Part shown: one piece after another, positions 7,899 through 15,095 of the stretch
How positions within the stretch are numbered: position 1 is the first letter of the stretch
Layout of the letters: every line of letters starts with the position of its first letter
NCBI RefSeq assembly: GCF_043876835.1
Contig: NZ_JBAWJZ010000003.1
Coordinates: forward strand, 1 to 64,000
DNA: 64,000 nt
Source of the DNA: Yeosuana sp043876835
Lineage (GTDB): Bacteria; Bacteroidota; Bacteroidia; Flavobacteriales; Flavobacteriaceae
Reading direction: 5' to 3'
The notes under the pieces: model-generated
Told to the model about the DNA's origin: nothing
The model's database searches: none
Seen by the model: only the letters and a program-made list of their open reading frames with translations
Program-made: the position numbers and the translations under genes

Positions 7899-8918
7899 AT
7901 GAAAAAAATTATTATTATTATTACACTTTTGGCTGTTGCATCGATTATTATGGCATTCGGCCTGTTGACTAATAAACCCGCAGTTGATTTTTTGAAATCT
8001 CTAACGCAGGCTCAAAGGAACAAAACGCAGATGCCCTTCATTGACGAGTCTAGAATTCTTTGGCATTATGTACCTAGTTCAATGTTTCCAAGAGCAGGAA
8101 TTCAACTGAATGAACTTGATTCAAATCAGAAGTCCAAATTGGACGAACTCCTCAAGACTTTTCTATCAGAAACAGGATATAATAAAACTATGAAAATCAT
8201 CGATTTAGAAAATATCCTTTTGGAAATCAGTGGAGATTCAATTATGAGAAATCCTGAAAATTATTCGGTAGCATTTTATGGAAATCCTGAAAAGGACAGC
8301 TTATGGGCTTTCTCTTTTGAAGGACATCATATTTCCCTGAATTTTACAATTCATAACGGAAAAGTTGAAATTGCTCCCCGATTTTTAGGAGCGAATCCAG
8401 CAAGAATTCTTTCTGGCCCCAGAGAAGGTGAGCGCACTCTTCAAAAGGAAGAAGACCTAGGTTTTGAATTGATAAACTCATTATCAGAAGAACAAAGGAA
8501 AATGGCAATATTTCAGAAGAAACCATTTTTTGATATTGTTACAGGGAAATCCACAGAAGTCGAACCTTTAAGTCCCGTAGGAATTATGTATGGTCAGTTA
8601 ACCAGGAATCAACAACTTGTTTTTTTAAAACTTCTTGATGAATATCTATCAACCATGCCCCCGGAACAGGCCGCAAAGAGAATGAATAGCATTAAGGATG
8701 AAGAAATAAATGAGGTAAGATTTGGATGGGCCGGAGCAACTGTCTTGGGTGAAGGTCACTATTACCGAATTCAGGGGAAATCTTTTTTGATTGAGTTTGA
8801 TAATGTCCAGAACGAAGCCAATCACATTCATACCGTGTGGAGAGATTTTGATGGAGATTTTGGTAGGGATATAATTAGAGAACATTATAAGAATTCGGAT
8901 CATCACAAACATGAATAA
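7899..8918 (+). CDS. DUF3500 domain protein
   Basis: 339 residues with an N-terminal hydrophobic signal or anchor (residues 3-24). The remainder matches DUF3500: WAFSFEGHHISLNFT in the middle, a GPREGERTL segment, and a C-terminal HIHTVWRDFDGDFG. Family members are predicted secreted or periplasmic proteins of unknown activity; conserved His and Asp residues hint at metal binding. At 1.02 kb it is the longest single gene in the cassette array. It is followed by a truncated attC-like site. Confidence 0.8.
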   Translation: MKKIIIIITLLAVASIIMAFGLLTNKPAVDFLKSLTQAQRNKTQMPFIDESRILWHYVPSSMFPRAGIQLNELDSNQKSKLDELLKTFLSETGYNKTMKIIDLENILLEISGDSIMRNPENYSVAFYGNPEKDSLWAFSFEGHHISLNFTIHNGKVEIAPRFLGANPARILSGPREGERTLQKEEDLGFELINSLSEEQRKMAIFQKKPFFDIVTGKSTEVEPLSPVGIMYGQLTRNQQLVFLKLLDEYLSTMPPEQAAKRMNSIKDEEINEVRFGWAGATVLGEGHYYRIQGKSFLIEFDNVQNEANHIHTVWRDFDGDFGRDIIREHYKNSDHHKHE

Positions 8919-8925
8919 TAACAAT

Positions 8926-9021
8926 GCCTAACACCGTGTATAAAAAATTGCTAGTTTTAGCTAATAAACAGTTGGTTGCGTGTTTGCCGGCTTCCGATTT
9001 TCCTTCGGAAAATCCTCGCAC
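8926..9021 (+). repeat. attC-like site 9, truncated
   Basis: Opens with GCCTAAC (8926) and follows sites 6 and 8 through the GATTTTCC-TTC-GGAAAATC hairpin and CCTCGCAC. It then diverges abruptly at 9022. The right arm (GCAACTTTCC... to GTT) is missing, so this site marks the right end of the cassette array. Confidence 0.65.
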
Positions 9022-9066
9022 TGATGGTTAAGTAAATGATTTTTTCTTACAATATACTTAAACCAC

Positions 9067-9085
9067 TTGTAGCCGAAACTAGATT
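9067..9085 (+). repeat. Candidate degenerate attachment-site copy
   Basis: Resembles the tRNA 3' end plus flank at 12416-12434, with 15 of 19 bases identical and the first seven (TTGTAGC) exact. It lies between the truncated attC-like site and the repeat array, where the second end of a tRNA-targeting element would be expected. The match is imperfect and could be chance. Confidence 0.3.
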
Positions 9086-9154
9086 TATACCTTTAAGAAT
9101 AAATGAAGTATATTAAAAGTGTTTTAACTTCAACAAAACATAAGAACGATATAG

Positions 9155-10243
9155 TACAAATGTATTCAAAAGCAACGTCCGTGCAACGACTTTGCAACGG
9201 GTTTGCAACAACATTGTAATACTGCACCATTAATTGATATAGAATTTTAAAAACTATATATTAAAAAGTATTTGAAAATTTAATAACACCACACCCTCAT
9301 TTTAATAATAAACCCTATTGTTGAAACATAAGCCCTTTTGTAATAACACCACACCGACAACACCTTTGCAGCAACATTGCAACTGCCAATTATTATCAAT
9401 ATTCTATAAAAAAATAAAATTATTGATTACAAATGACATCAAAAGCAACGAGGGTGCAACGAGGACGCAACGAGCATGCAACGACATTGAAACACTGCTC
9501 CATTAATTGATATATCTTTAAAAACGATAAATTGAAAAGCATTTGAAAATTTAATAACACACCACACCCACATTTTAATAATGCCACCACACCATTCAAA
9601 AGTTATTATTATTAAAAACCCTTTATTGAAACATACACCCTATTGTAAAAACACCACACAATCCTTTTTAATAACACCACATAAAAAACACTTTGCAACT
9701 AACTTGCACCTACATTGCAACTGCCAATTATTGTCAAAATTCTATAAAAAGTATTATTATTGATTGCTAACGTAATCAAATGCAACGATAGTGCAACGCA
9801 TTTTCAGCAGGTTTGCACCAACATTGTAATACTGCTCCATTAATTGATATAGAACTTTAAAAACATTATATTAAAAGGTATTTTAAAATTAATAACACCA
9901 CACGCTCATTTTAATAATGCCACCACAACATTCAAAATTCATTATTATTTTAAATAAAATCCTTTCATTGAAACATACGCCCTATTGTAATAACACCACA
10001 CCAACCATTTTAATTATGCTGCACTCAATAAAACAACTGCAACAATTAAGCAACAACATTGAAACAAATAAATAATAGCAATGTTCTATAAAAAAATATT
10101 ATTATTGATTACAAATGCAATCAATAGCAACGAGCGTGCAACGACTTTGCAACGGGTTAACAACACATGGTAATACTGCAACATTAATTGTGATATAGAA
10201 CTTTAAAAACAATAAATTAAAAAGTATTTGAAAATTTAATAAC
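9155..10243 (+). repeat. Array of four degenerate direct repeats with 11-bp-phased GCAAC motifs
   Basis: Four units begin near 9155, 9430, 9770 and 10110; the last is partial. Each starts with GCAACG motifs at strict 11-bp spacing: 9172/9183/9194/9205, 9445/9456/9467/9478, 9782/9793/(degenerate 9804)/9815, and 10127/10138/10149/(degenerate 10160). A shared block follows, with ACTGC, CCATTAATTGATATAGAA and TTTAAAAAC. Units 1-3 also carry AATAACACCACACC motifs and a second GCAAC cluster, again 11 bp apart (9357/9368/9379, 9695/9706/9717, 10039/10050/10061). No convincing ORF is present. The helical phasing suggests protein-binding sites, for example recombinase arm sites or an iteron-like region; this is inference. 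Confidence 0.75.
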
Positions 10244-10319
10244 CTTTATTACAAGTCACTGGCTTAAGAAAATAATGAACTATTAAAATGGTTCAATCTA
10301 ATATAGATGTTCAATCTTT

Positions 10320-11051
10320 TTAAACCAAATTAAAAATTGTTCTTAATAATAATTTTTCTGCTTCCTCTTCTGTAATAAGCACTTTCTTGTCATTGCTCTT
10401 TGTTTTTTTGTCTGTTGTGGTTGCTAAATGGGTGGCATTATTTAATTTGGTTGTCTTTTTTTCTGAATTTATGTTATTAAAATAGAGCCCACTATTTTGT
10501 TCAAGACTTTTTGAAACATCTGGGAAATATGTTTCTATGATTTCATGGGCATTAAAATTGCCCTTAGACATTGCTTCTTTATTAGGGTAAAAATGCTTTA
10601 CCAAAGTTTCAAAGTGCTTTTTATAGTCCATAAACTGTAAATGGAACAGTCCTATAACGGTATCCTCTGTTTGAACAATTTGTGTTAGGTTGGTGTTCAT
10701 CCAATTAGTGGCGTAAAACAAGTACTCCACTAGTTCAAAATATTTGTTTAGCACATAAATGAACTCCTGATCCTTTACTTCACTTTTCTTCTCTATTAAA
10801 TCGAATATGTTCTGTTCCAGTTTACTGCTCTTCAGTAAAACCCGATTATTGTTTCTGCCTTTTTTATATTCAATCGGGCCTTGGTAATGATCAATGACAT
10901 ATATCCTGTTCAGGACATCGTATTTTTTTAAAAAATCAACCTTTTCAATAATATCCTCACGGATCTCTTTCTCTGGCACAAAGAAAAACAGTTCGGCCAG
11001 TAGATTTGGGATCAGATCAAGATAAAATTGATATAACGATTTTTCACTCAT
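10320..11051 (-). CDS. Unknown protein encoded with the recombinase
   Basis: 243 residues, predicted soluble and largely helical. It has a hydrophobic N-terminal helix region (FYLDLIPNLLAELFFF) and a central ELVEYLFYATNWMN segment. The tail of about 60 residues is polar and low in complexity, rich in Lys, Thr and Asn. No domain is recognised and no helix-turn-helix is obvious. Its ATG overlaps the recombinase stop as ATGA, so the two are almost certainly cotranscribed and coupled. A directionality or accessory factor acting with the recombinase and the neighbouring repeat array is plausible but unproven. Confidence 0.7.
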   Translation of the reverse strand: MSEKSLYQFYLDLIPNLLAELFFFVPEKEIREDIIEKVDFLKKYDVLNRIYVIDHYQGPIEYKKGRNNNRVLLKSSKLEQNIFDLIEKKSEVKDQEFIYVLNKYFELVEYLFYATNWMNTNLTQIVQTEDTVIGLFHLQFMDYKKHFETLVKHFYPNKEAMSKGNFNAHEIIETYFPDVSKSLEQNSGLYFNNINSEKKTTKLNNATHLATTTDKKTKSNDKKVLITEEEAEKLLLRTIFNLV

Positions 11052-12364
11052 TTTCTTTTCTTGAATTTATTGGAATAATCCGATGGCAATTCGGCATCTA
11101 TGTCCCGTAGGTATTTCTCCAAGGCCGCCATGGACGAATGCCCGGTAATCTGCATCAATTCACTCTTGGCTTCAAAAGGTGATGATTCTTCTACCTGTGT
11201 TCTATATAGATTAGTAATAAATGTGTGCCTAAAACTATACAGTCCATAATTTTCATCCAGACCAAAAGGGTCTTTGATTACACGTTTAAATCGATTTGTA
11301 AAGTATTCTCTCCTGCTGTCTTCATGGGCGTCCCAAGTCCCTCCTATTTTACTTGGTGTAAATAAAAAAAGGTCTTTATCTATTTGTGATATATCCGGCA
11401 GATCATCCAGTAAGATACTTGGGATCCTTTTGGTCTTAAGTGGTTTGTTCTTTGCCTTAAAGACCACTATTTGCTCTCTTAGATTAATATCTCCGACCGT
11501 TAGCCTGCATACCTCCTTGGGACGTAAAAAGTTATAGGATATAAACTTAATAAATAGCAGCAGCAAAGGATCCTTTTCATCCAGGTAACTGAATATTTCC
11601 TCTTGCTGGTCATCTGTGTACGTCTTGTTTCTTTTTGGTATGGATTTCAATACAGGGATTTTTTTTATAAAGTTTTGTCCAATGATATCATTGTCCTCCA
11701 ATACTTGCATGATACTGCTCAAATCAGTTCGGTAATTGTTTCTGTTACGTGGTGATGTGTTTTCCAGAACATGGTTTAAAAACTCCGTTAGGATCTTTTT
11801 ATCCAACGCTTGTATTGTTTTTATATCCGGATGCGAGTCGGCCAGCCATTGTAAAAAAAGCTTTATTTTGTTTTCATAATTCTTTTTGGTATTTGAGTTG
11901 ATCAGCTTTTCCTTTAGTTTCAATCCAAAATCAAAGGCTTCTCTCAAAACCATAGAAGGTGTTTCTTTTGCTTTCCGTGCAGTTTTGGTGTCCTCTTGTT
12001 TTATGCTTTGTGTTTCTAAGGGTTTTTCTTTTGGGTTCAGCCTGTGATATAGGTCCGTGTTATCTTCATAAGGGCTATAGCCTTGCTTTAACAGCTTTAA
12101 TAATACTTTTCTATAGGTTACCAATACGGAAAGGCGTTCCTCCTTGGTTTTGTAGGTATTGGCGTCACCATAAAACGGGGTCACTCGTTTTAATTTTCCG
12201 CGCTTTGGGTCACGGAATGAAAAATAGACGTACCAGCGCTTTTTAAGGTCGCCTCCTGCGTTATAGATCTTTGGTTCGGAAAAGTTTCGTTTTATAGACA
12301 AATCGTATGCACTTTCGTATTCACTTTTGTATTCAAATGTAATTAATTCCTTTAAAGTAGACAT
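11048..12364 (-). CDS. Tyrosine recombinase (phage-type integrase)
   Basis: 438 residues that would cut and rejoin DNA at attachment sites. Residues 30-100 look like the N-terminal arm-binding module of Bacteroidota integrases (KRWYVYFSFRD, then a basic helix). Residues about 140-235 are the core-binding SAM-like domain, and 245-430 the catalytic domain. The catalytic residues are visible: Arg281 (LRPKE), Lys near 304-310, Arg379 in YSFRH, His409 in GHSS and Tyr418. Box II has Tyr376 where His is classical, a common variant in this phylum. It is too long and lacks the layout of an integron IntI. The ATG is 6 bp from a terminator stem downstream of the tRNA gene. Confidence 0.9.
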   Translation of the reverse strand: MSTLKELITFEYKSEYESAYDLSIKRNFSEPKIYNAGGDLKKRWYVYFSFRDPKRGKLKRVTPFYGDANTYKTKEERLSVLVTYRKVLLKLLKQGYSPYEDNTDLYHRLNPKEKPLETQSIKQEDTKTARKAKETPSMVLREAFDFGLKLKEKLINSNTKKNYENKIKLFLQWLADSHPDIKTIQALDKKILTEFLNHVLENTSPRNRNNYRTDLSSIMQVLEDNDIIGQNFIKKIPVLKSIPKRNKTYTDDQQEEIFSYLDEKDPLLLLFIKFISYNFLRPKEVCRLTVGDINLREQIVVFKAKNKPLKTKRIPSILLDDLPDISQIDKDLFLFTPSKIGGTWDAHEDSRREYFTNRFKRVIKDPFGLDENYGLYSFRHTFITNLYRTQVEESSPFEAKSELMQITGHSSMAALEKYLRDIDAELPSDYSNKFKKRK

Positions 12365-12395
12365 AAAAAAAACGGTTTAGGAAAACTAAACCGTT
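12365..12395 (-). terminator. Terminator between tRNA-fMet and the recombinase
   Basis: Perfect 10-bp stem AACGGTTTAG / CTAAACCGTT with a 5-base loop, followed on the - strand by six T residues that run straight into the recombinase ATG. It would end tRNA transcription and could attenuate recombinase expression. Confidence 0.75.
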
Positions 12396-12418
12396 GTTTT
12401 TAAATATTTTATACTTTG

Positions 12419-12491
<73 letters not shown>

Positions 12492-12561
12492 ATTTAATCC
12501 TAAACAATATTCTTAGCTTTTAACTTTTAGCTCATAATACCAACCGTATTGTTTCGGACTG

Positions 12562-12591
12562 CAAATATACAATCCTTTTTAATTACTACAA
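12562..12591 (-). promoter_or_regulatory. Promoter of the tRNA-fMet gene
   Basis: On the - strand TTG (12589-12591), then 19 bp, then TATATTTG (12562-12569). This matches the Bacteroidota consensus TTG-N17-23-TAnnTTTG and lies about 70 bp ahead of the tRNA. Confidence 0.7.
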
Positions 12592-12740
12592 GAATAATAA
12601 TAAAAATTATTACCAAAAATCTTTCTTAAAAATTACATGACTACAAAACTTCTTAAATTGGAATAATCCTATCAATAAGTTATAAAGTAATCATTTTATA
12701 AGAAATAGAGTTTTAATTAAGTAATCACAATGTATAAAAT

Positions 12741-12770
12741 AAAAAAGCAACATATAAACATGTTGCTTTT
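12741..12770 (-). terminator. Terminator of the LRR gene
   Basis: Stem AAAAGCAACAT / ATGTTGCTTTT with a 6-base loop and a T-run on the - strand, 40 bp after the LRR stop codon. Confidence 0.75.
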
Positions 12771-12810
12771 CAAAATCTAACTTTTCAAACTCTTTGATCT
12801 AATTCAAAAA

Positions 12811-13635
12811 TTACTCTTTTTCTATATCCATAGTTGCTGTTGCGTTTTGTAATTCTAAACGCATTATTCCTGGTGGATTTTTACCAGAAACAGTAATATA
12901 TTCTTCATTTAAATTATTGTCACTAACCATCATGGTATTTAATCTTTTTAAATTCATAAACTCCATAGGTAAATTACCTGTAAGTTGATTAGTTGATAAT
13001 ATTAATTCTTCTAAATTTGTTAGTTGTGCAATTTCAACAGGAATCTCTCCGATAAGCTTATTATCCATAAGACTTAATTTTTCCAATTTTGATAATGCGT
13101 ATATTTCAGTTGGAATAGTTCCTGTTAAAAAATTACTTCCTAATAAAAGTTCTTTTAAATTAGTCAATCCCATTAAAGATTGTGGAATATTTCCTGTAAA
13201 CTTATTGCTATATAATTTTAATGATTCAAGTTTTTTTAATTCTCCTAATTCATTTGGAATGTTACCTTCAAATCCATTCATAAACAATTCTAAAGACTTT
13301 AATTCTTTTAAATTTTTTATTGAAGAAGGTAAAGTTCCTGTTAACTTATTAAAACCAAAATTCAAAGATTTTAAATTAACCAAATTCCCTAGTTCTTGTG
13401 GTAAAGTTCCTTGTAAATTATTAAACTGAAGACTTAATTCTACAATTTGATTGTTTTCTATTTTTACACCATACCAGTTTTCTACAGAACTAGTTAAGTC
13501 CCAAGTAGAATTCCATTCTTTTCCGTTGGTTGAATTATATATTGCAATTAATGCTTCTTTTTCTGCTGGCGATACACTAGCAAATGAAAATGCTGATACA
13601 AAAAAAAGTACAGCTATGTGGTTAAAAAGTTTCAT
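12811..13635 (-). CDS. Secreted leucine-rich-repeat protein (plant-type LRR)
   Basis: 274 residues. A signal peptide (cleavage near FASVS, residue 20) is followed by a cap segment with EKEALIAIYNSTNGKEW and ENWYGV. About eight 23-24-residue repeats of the LxxLxLxxNxLxGxIPxxLxxL type span residues 60-250. This cap-plus-repeat pattern resembles plant receptor LRR ectodomains and recurs in Bacteroidota secreted proteins. No T9SS C-terminal sorting domain is seen. Its role is probably protein or glycan binding outside the cytoplasm; the ligand is unknown. It has its own terminator and no operon partner. Confidence 0.85.
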   Translation of the reverse strand: MKLFNHIAVLFFVSAFSFASVSPAEKEALIAIYNSTNGKEWNSTWDLTSSVENWYGVKIENNQIVELSLQFNNLQGTLPQELGNLVNLKSLNFGFNKLTGTLPSSIKNLKELKSLELFMNGFEGNIPNELGELKKLESLKLYSNKFTGNIPQSLMGLTNLKELLLGSNFLTGTIPTEIYALSKLEKLSLMDNKLIGEIPVEIAQLTNLEELILSTNQLTGNLPMEFMNLKRLNTMMVSDNNLNEEYITVSGKNPPGIMRLELQNATATMDIEKE

Positions 13636-13769
13636 GTCGAATAGATTTGGGATTAATTCTTAAACGAAATTAAGCCAAAACAGGATTAAAAACTATTTTA
13701 TTCGATGAAATGCAATTTTTTTTAACATTTAGCTATCGACGAACTGCACGATTAAGTAAAATTTTCATT

Positions 13770-15095
13770 TTAAAATTTTACATTTAAAAGCTCTCCACTT
13801 AATTGAAGCAATAGTAACTCTGATAATTTTGCTTGATATTTCGCTTGATTTCTACTAAGCTCAGCATTAAGTAGATTTAACTGGGCTTGCCTAAATTCAA
13901 TAGAATTTATCTGACCTGTTTTAAATTTTTCTTGCGTTCTGTCAAAGTTATTCTGAGATGTAACAATATTATCTTCCTGGATTTTGTAAATACTTAGTTT
14001 GTTTTGATAGTCATCCCAAGCATTATTAAAATCTCGCTGTAAACTAGCTAACAATTGTTCCTTTTGCAATTGTTGATTTTCTAAGTTTATTTTTGCGTTT
14101 TTAACTCTTGTAATAGTACTGCCACCATCAAATAAATTCCAAGATAAATTTACACCTCCTGAAATACCAGTATTGGTCGATACAGCCAAAAATGATGCTG
14201 CGTTATTATTATTTTTATTCCAGCCATAAGTTCCTGTTAATCCAATAGTTGGCAAGTAAGCCGATTTGCCTGATTTTATATCATAACCACTAATTGTAAT
14301 ATTCTTCTCAATCTGCATTAATGAAATATTTCTATTTTTTGCACTTTCAAAAAGAGCTTCTTTATCATATAATACATCAAAATTTATTGTTGTATCAACA
14401 TCAAAATCAGTAGTTAGTGCATTACCAAAAACAACATTCAAATCACGCTTAAAATTTATAAGTTGTTGTTTTACGTTTATTAGATTGATACTGTCATTAT
14501 TAATATCTACTTCTGCATTAAGCACATTTAATTTTGTGCTTTGACCGTAATCAAATTGATATTGAGCACGTACTAATCGGTCTTTAGAAATTTCAAGTGT
14601 TTGTTGTATTGCAGAATTGTTTTCTTTTAATTGCGCTACTGAATAATATACCGTGAACAATTGAAAAATTGTGTTTTCAATGGTTTCTCTAGCTTGCAAC
14701 TCTGTTAATTGATACCTTTCTTTAAGTTGTTTGTAATCATAACTTCTTCCTAAGCCATCAAACAAAATATAATTTAGGCTTACAGACGCGTTATAACGTG
14801 AACTCTCTGCTCCATTTAAAACGGTAACACTTCCATTTGAAAATTCAGCTTCAGTATTATCTATATTATAAGTTGCACCTGCACTACCTGTAACTTTTGG
14901 TAAATAACCTGAATTTAAAATATTAGCATTATTCTTAGCAACTTCCAATTGGTTATTTGCCAGCTTAATTCCATAATTATTTTCTAAAGCTAATGAAACT
15001 GCTTCATTTGGTGTTATAATTTGTTCCTGAGCAATTAATTTAGAAACAACTAACAACACACTTAAAAGAATCATTCTATTTTTCATTTTCTTCAA
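13770..15095 (-). CDS. TolC-family outer-membrane efflux protein
   Basis: 441 residues with a signal peptide (cleavage after LIAQ near 22). Two related halves, each a long coiled-coil pair plus beta strands, are typical of TolC/OprM channels: ITPNEAVSLALENNYGIKLANNQLEVAK at the first repeat and the DYQNKLSIYKIQEDNIVTSQNNF region in the second. It forms the outer-membrane duct for the RND pump encoded upstream. Its start overlaps the pump stop by 20 bp, so the three genes form one operon: adaptor, pump, channel. Confidence 0.9.
   Translation of the reverse strand: MKKMKNRMILLSVLLVVSKLIAQEQIITPNEAVSLALENNYGIKLANNQLEVAKNNANILNSGYLPKVTGSAGATYNIDNTEAEFSNGSVTVLNGAESSRYNASVSLNYILFDGLGRSYDYKQLKERYQLTELQARETIENTIFQLFTVYYSVAQLKENNSAIQQTLEISKDRLVRAQYQFDYGQSTKLNVLNAEVDINNDSINLINVKQQLINFKRDLNVVFGNALTTDFDVDTTINFDVLYDKEALFESAKNRNISLMQIEKNITISGYDIKSGKSAYLPTIGLTGTYGWNKNNNNAASFLAVSTNTGISGGVNLSWNLFDGGSTITRVKNAKINLENQQLQKEQLLASLQRDFNNAWDDYQNKLSIYKIQEDNIVTSQNNFDRTQEKFKTGQINSIEFRQAQLNLLNAELSRNQAKYQAKLSELLLLQLSGELLNVKF

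Larger units (their letters stand above)
1..9021 (+). mobile_element. Integron-like gene cassette array without an integrase (CALIN-like)
   Basis: Thirteen small genes on one strand are separated by nine attC-like imperfect palindromes. For eight successive cassettes the bases at the left end are the reverse complement of the bases opening the palindrome at the right end. Examples are GTTGTAGCAC at 5371 with GTGCTACAAC at 6139, GTTGGCAAAC at 6269 with GTTTGCCAAC at 6972, and GTTAGCTGC at 839 with GCAGCTAAC at 1702. In integrons, recombination at G/TT leaves the end of a cassette's own attC at its front, which predicts exactly this pairing. No intI-type gene is present in the window, and the array may continue left of position 1. 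The function of the sites is inferred, not shown. Confidence 0.7.
12492..12810. other. Intergenic region
   Basis: About 320 bp holding the tRNA promoter (12562-12591, - strand) and the terminator of the LRR gene (12741-12770). No gene is seen in the remainder, which is AT-rich. Confidence 0.6.

Noticed and set aside
715..9021. Cassette-end inverted repeats as insertion-sequence termini
   Set aside because: There is no transposase and there are no target duplications. The inverted ends differ from cassette to cassette while the inner palindromes stay alike, which fits attC and not IS ends.
9318..9763. Two open frames of about 60 codons (9318-9506 and 9581-9763)
   Set aside because: They fall inside the repeat array and are Cys-, Thr-, His- and Asn-rich translations of the repeats, with no ribosome-binding site or conserved features.
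9155..10243. CRISPR array
   Set aside because: Repeat units are about 270-345 bp and degenerate, with no short identical repeats alternating with unique spacers and no cas genes.
11048..12364. The recombinase as the missing integron integrase (IntI)
   Set aside because: It is about 100 residues longer than IntI, has a Bacteroidota arm-binding N-terminus, lies at the wrong end of the array relative to cassette direction, and adjoins a tRNA gene.
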